Shown one piece after another: positions 61,346-64,000 of a stretch of DNA of 64,000 nucleotides. This DNA comes from Hyphomonas sp. CY54-11-8 (GTDB lineage: Bacteria; Pseudomonadota; Alphaproteobacteria; Caulobacterales; Hyphomonadaceae): positions 186,001 to 250,000 of the forward strand of contig NZ_AWFD01000001.1 in NCBI RefSeq assembly GCF_000682735.1, written 5' to 3'. The translations under genes and the position numbers were made by a program. Position 1 is the first letter of the stretch, and each line of letters starts with the position of its first letter. The notes beneath the pieces were generated by a model, which was not told the origin of the DNA, did no database searches, and saw nothing but the letters and a program-made list of their open reading frames with translations.

Positions 61346-61825
61346 TCAGCCCCCGGTCTCGTCCGTCTCCGGATAACACGGGCCGTCATAGACCGGCAGG
61401 CGAATGTCCATGACAGAGCGGTTGGCGTAGGCGATGCAGGCCTGTCCGAACCCGCGGATCACGTCCGTCGCCTTGTTCTCGGCCCAGGAATGCGCGCAGG
61501 CGGCCTGGTCGGCGGCGGGGCTGTCGGCTGAAGTGCCGGGCTGCTGCTGCGCGGTGATGAAGTCCGACACACAGCGTCCATACACTTTCACGCCCAGCAG
61601 GAAGCCGTCGCGCAGCGATCGGGCATCTTCCATCTCGCCGGCAGACTGGAATTCCACGCCTGAAAAGTCCGGCACGGCCAGCGTACCGCAGGATTTGGCC
61701 ACGAGGCCGCGCCCCTCTTCACTGATCTCCGCCGGGCAGGTGCGATAGTCACCCGCCGCCTGCACCGGCTCTGCCGCGGCGGGCAGGGTGGCCAGAAGAC
61801 AGATGGCAAAGGTCGCAACGCGCAT
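61346..61825 (-). CDS. Hypothetical exported Cys-rich protein
   Basis: A 159-residue protein with signal 'RVATFAICLLATLPAAAEP'. The mature part has several Cys ('YRTCPAEISEEGRGLVAKSC', 'VYGRCVSDFITAQQ', 'ACAHSWAENKATDVIRGFGQ', 'DGPCYPETDETGG') that could form disulfides in the periplasm. 'DGFLLGVKVYGRC' loosely resembles the Rap1a/Tai-type fold, but I cannot support that. The ATG at 61825 with GGAG seven bases ahead is preferred. It is convergent with the ABC ATPase, 3 bp apart. Confidence 0.6.
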   Translation of the reverse strand: MRVATFAICLLATLPAAAEPVQAAGDYRTCPAEISEEGRGLVAKSCGTLAVPDFSGVEFQSAGEMEDARSLRDGFLLGVKVYGRCVSDFITAQQQPGTSADSPAADQAACAHSWAENKATDVIRGFGQACIAYANRSVMDIRLPVYDGPCYPETDETGG

Positions 61826-61959
61826 GACGGAACTCCACTCGGGTTCTGTTTTTATAGACATAATCGCGCGCCGGGGCACGCCCTCTTGCTCATCCGGGCG
61901 CAACCTTGGCTTAAGACCCCCGTGCGAAAGTGGTGTATTCTTCGCGAAGGAATGCGTCC

Positions 61960-62835
61960 TTGCCTCAGCTGATCGGCCTTGTCCTTGTTGTCGCGCTCGT
62001 CTTTGGCGGCCTTGTGTTCACGGGCGGCCACATGGCGATGGAGGCGCTGCCCCTCGAACTCGCCCTGATTGGCGGGGCCGCCGTGGGTACGCTGGTCATC
62101 GGCAATTCGCCCGCCGTCGCCAAAGAGGCCGGGGCGGGGGTGCTTAAGGCGTTCACCGGCGCCAAATGGCGGCAGGAGGACTACCAGTCGATGCTGGTCC
62201 TACTCGGCACGCTGATGCGCAAGGCCCGAAGGGGCGGCTTTGTCTCCATCGAGGCCGACATCGAAAACCCCATGGAGTCCGAAACCTTCGCCGCCGCGCC
62301 CACCATCCGCGACGATGAGGCGGCCCGCTCCCTCATCTGCGACGCCTTCCGCCTGATGGCACTGGACCTGTCGGACCCGGCCCGCGCCGAGGCGCATATG
62401 GACCAGTCGATCCATCAGAACCTTGGCCGCCGTATGAAGGCCGTCGCCGCGCTGCACACCGTGGCTGACGCTCTGCCGGCGCTCGGCATCGTGGCCGCCG
62501 TACTGGGCATCATCCGCACCATGGGCTCGATCGACCAGTCACCTGCCGTACTGGGCGCGATGATCGGTACGGCGCTGCTCGGCACCTTCCTCGGCGTGTT
62601 CCTCGCCTATGGCGTGGTCGGGCCGCTGGCCGCGCGTTTCGGACAGGTCGTCGAAGACGAAGCCGTCATGCTGGAAACCGCCCGCACAACGCTTGCCGCC
62701 TTCGGAAGTGGCATCCAGCCCGGCATCTGCGTCGAACTCGGCCGCGCCTCCATCCCCGCAGACTTCCGCCCGGATGCGGGAGCAGTAGAGCGCGCCTCGA
62801 CTGCTGCGCGCTTTGCGGGGCGCAGGGCGGCATAG
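61960..62835 (+). CDS. MotA/TolQ-superfamily protein, flagellar stator-like
   Basis: About 291 residues. 'LIGLVLVVALVFGGLVFTGG' is TM1 and 'LPLELALIGGAAVGTLVIGN' TM2. 'GRRMKAVAALHTVADALPAL' then 'GIVAAVLGIIRTMGSIDQSP' and 'IGTALLGTFLGVFLAYGVVG' are TM3-TM4 with the P-x-L/G motifs that face MotB. The TTG at 61960 with AAGGA ahead is preferred to the upstream GTG. Neither motB nor other flagellar genes are in view; in alphaproteobacteria motA and motB are often apart. Confidence 0.85.
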   Translation: MPQLIGLVLVVALVFGGLVFTGGHMAMEALPLELALIGGAAVGTLVIGNSPAVAKEAGAGVLKAFTGAKWRQEDYQSMLVLLGTLMRKARRGGFVSIEADIENPMESETFAAAPTIRDDEAARSLICDAFRLMALDLSDPARAEAHMDQSIHQNLGRRMKAVAALHTVADALPALGIVAAVLGIIRTMGSIDQSPAVLGAMIGTALLGTFLGVFLAYGVVGPLAARFGQVVEDEAVMLETARTTLAAFGSGIQPGICVELGRASIPADFRPDAGAVERASTAARFAGRRAA

Positions 62836-62873
62836 ATTGACCCCGCCGGCGACGCACCTAAACACTCCCCGGA

Positions 62874-63884
62874 ATGCCTGTTCTCCGCCTTGCCACGTTC
62901 AATTGCGAAAACCTGATGATGCGCTGCGATTTTGCCCATACGGGCATTGCGCGGGCCCGCGAGCGGCTGACCGAGGTCGACGATGCGGTGGTCGCGGAGC
63001 AGGTGGATTCGGTCTTTGACGTCCTTTCGGAGGATGACCGGACGCTGACCGCCGAGGCGCTGGCGGTCACGCAGGCCGAGGTTTGCGCCCTGCAGGAGGT
63101 GGAGAACCTTGTCACGCTGACCGCGTTCGACACGCGCTACCTGGCGCGCTGGTCCGGGGCCGAGTTCGATGAACGCGTCCTCCTGGAGGGGAATGACTCC
63201 CGCGGCATTGATGTCGGGCTCCTGTCGCGCCTCCCGGTGATCCACTATCGCAGTCATGCGCGGGAGACCTATGGCACGCTTGGGCTGAAGCCGCCAAATG
63301 GACTGAGCGTCAACGACTATGCCTTCCGGCGCGACTGCCTTGAGGCGGATATCCTGAAGGACGGGTGCGTGCTGACGCTTTTCGTCTGTCATTTCAAGTC
63401 AATGTTCGGCGGCCGGCACAGGACCCGCGCCATCCGGGAGGCCGAAGCGCAGGCCGTGCGCCTGATCATTGAGCGCCGCTTTCCGGATCCCGCCTCTGCC
63501 GAATGGGTGATCCTTGGCGATTTCAACGACTATTTCGAACGCGACGGGCAAGCCCTGCACGATCATGGCCTCGGCCCCCTGATCGATGACGGGTTTGCTG
63601 TCGACCTCGTCACCCATTCCGTCGCCGACCCGTATGACCGGTGGACCCACCACTATAATGGCGACGACACATATGGCGCGCTGGACCATATCTTCCTCTC
63701 CCCGGCACTTGCGCAGCGCAATGCGAGACCACACGTACGCATCGTTCGTGCGGGAACCCCTTTTCGCGCGCGGCGTTATGAGGGGGCACGTTTTCCTGGC
63801 GTAGGCTGGAGCGAGCCGAAGGCTTCGGACCATTGTCCGCTGGCCACGACACTGCAGTTTGAAGGACGCCCGCTGGAGCCGTAA
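62874..63884 (+). CDS. Endonuclease/exonuclease/phosphatase-family protein
   Basis: A 336-residue member of the EEP (DNase I/exonuclease III-like) fold. 'LRLATFNCENL' (metal Asn), 'VCALQEVEN' (metal Glu), 'WVILGDFNDYFE' (Asp/Asn) and 'KASDHCPLATTL' (Asp-His) give the complete catalytic set. 'FVCHFKSMFGGRHRTRAIRE' carries the second His. Such proteins act on nucleic acids, lipids or phosphoesters; the substrate is unknown. No signal peptide is seen, so it is probably cytoplasmic. Confidence 0.88.
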   Translation: MPVLRLATFNCENLMMRCDFAHTGIARARERLTEVDDAVVAEQVDSVFDVLSEDDRTLTAEALAVTQAEVCALQEVENLVTLTAFDTRYLARWSGAEFDERVLLEGNDSRGIDVGLLSRLPVIHYRSHARETYGTLGLKPPNGLSVNDYAFRRDCLEADILKDGCVLTLFVCHFKSMFGGRHRTRAIREAEAQAVRLIIERRFPDPASAEWVILGDFNDYFERDGQALHDHGLGPLIDDGFAVDLVTHSVADPYDRWTHHYNGDDTYGALDHIFLSPALAQRNARPHVRIVRAGTPFRARRYEGARFPGVGWSEPKASDHCPLATTLQFEGRPLEP

Positions 63885-63932
63885 GATCTGTTCCGGTAAC
63901 GCACTTTCCCGAATGTTTGGAGGCCCGCAGCC

Positions 63933-64000
63933 ATGTCCCGTTTAGACAAGCTGGTCGAGACCGTTGAGATCTATCAGGCGCTGGCCACCGAGAATTACGA
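63933..64000 (+). CDS. Unrecognised gene, 5' end only (cut by window edge)
   Basis: The window ends 22 codons into a reading frame that starts ATG after a strong GGAGG (nine-base spacing). The visible residues are 'SRLDKLVETVEIYQALATEN'. This is too short to name a family. Confidence 0.5.
   Translation, partial: MSRLDKLVETVEIYQALATENY

Overview
The window looks like a chromosomal segment of an alphaproteobacterium. The gene content and codon style fit the Hyphomonadaceae/Caulobacterales: GapR (DUF2312), an intracellular PHB depolymerase, many small lipoproteins, GTG/TTG starts and a high-GC backbone. The taxonomic call is an inference. Almost everything outside 3.2-18.1 kb is ordinary high-GC chromosome. 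The stretch 3225-18109 is visibly richer in A+T and is an integrated element.

Layout. 1-2.9 kb: an alpha/beta hydrolase end, a class IV aminotransferase, an overlapping sulfotransferase-like gene and a TylF-type methyltransferase. 3.2-18.1 kb: a ~14.9 kb mobile island. 18.1-29.9 kb: housekeeping genes (folE, cysS, a NifU/IscU-like scaffold, yidD, thrS, an O-antigen ligase-like protein and a GT2 glycosyltransferase, a cupin, a glyoxalase II, a methyltransferase, a PII protein, DUF983, tyrA, DUF2164). 30-35.3 kb: a lipoprotein MsrB and a four-gene surface operon (subtilase, two small envelope proteins, M23 lipoprotein). 35.5-46.9 kb: MFS, lytic transglycosylase, rpmJ, HAD, TPR, hydrolase, gapR, short-chain dehydrogenases, EamA transporter, dsbB, exoD. 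46.96-47.05 kb: tRNA-Leu(CAA). 47-51.3 kb: a zinc-uptake locus around a Zur-like palindrome. 51.5-64 kb: PHB depolymerase, TetR plus carotenoid oxygenase, Fe-ADH, OmpW, a dipeptide-type ABC ATPase, a MotA-like protein, an endonuclease/phosphatase-family protein and the start of an unrecognised gene.

The island is the exciting part. It is bounded by a 23-bp direct repeat that is itself a hairpin, the body of the folE terminator. Inside the repeats lie 22-bp inverted arms that match at 20 of 22 positions, so the reconstructed circle junction would be a near-perfect palindrome of about 67 bp. This is the structure expected of attL/attR made by the serine recombinase encoded at 14632-16218. The recombinase is followed by two overlapping ParB/RepB-like genes. 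The centre carries an intact stand-alone Cas1 with no Cas2 and no visible CRISPR array, beside an unrecognised MerR-like wHTH protein and a HEPN-like protein. Divergent from these is an HTH-HNH-family B DNA polymerase operon. Cas1 + PolB + HNH + HTH is the core set of casposons, but here it sits in an element whose ends look like serine-recombinase att sites. The left end carries a three-component ABC-3C conflict system (REase-like effector, middle component, DUF3732 SMC-like ATPase). Two XRE repressors with nearby palindromes probably control the element.

Coordinates, motifs and repeats were read by eye. Family names come from motif recognition, without database searches.
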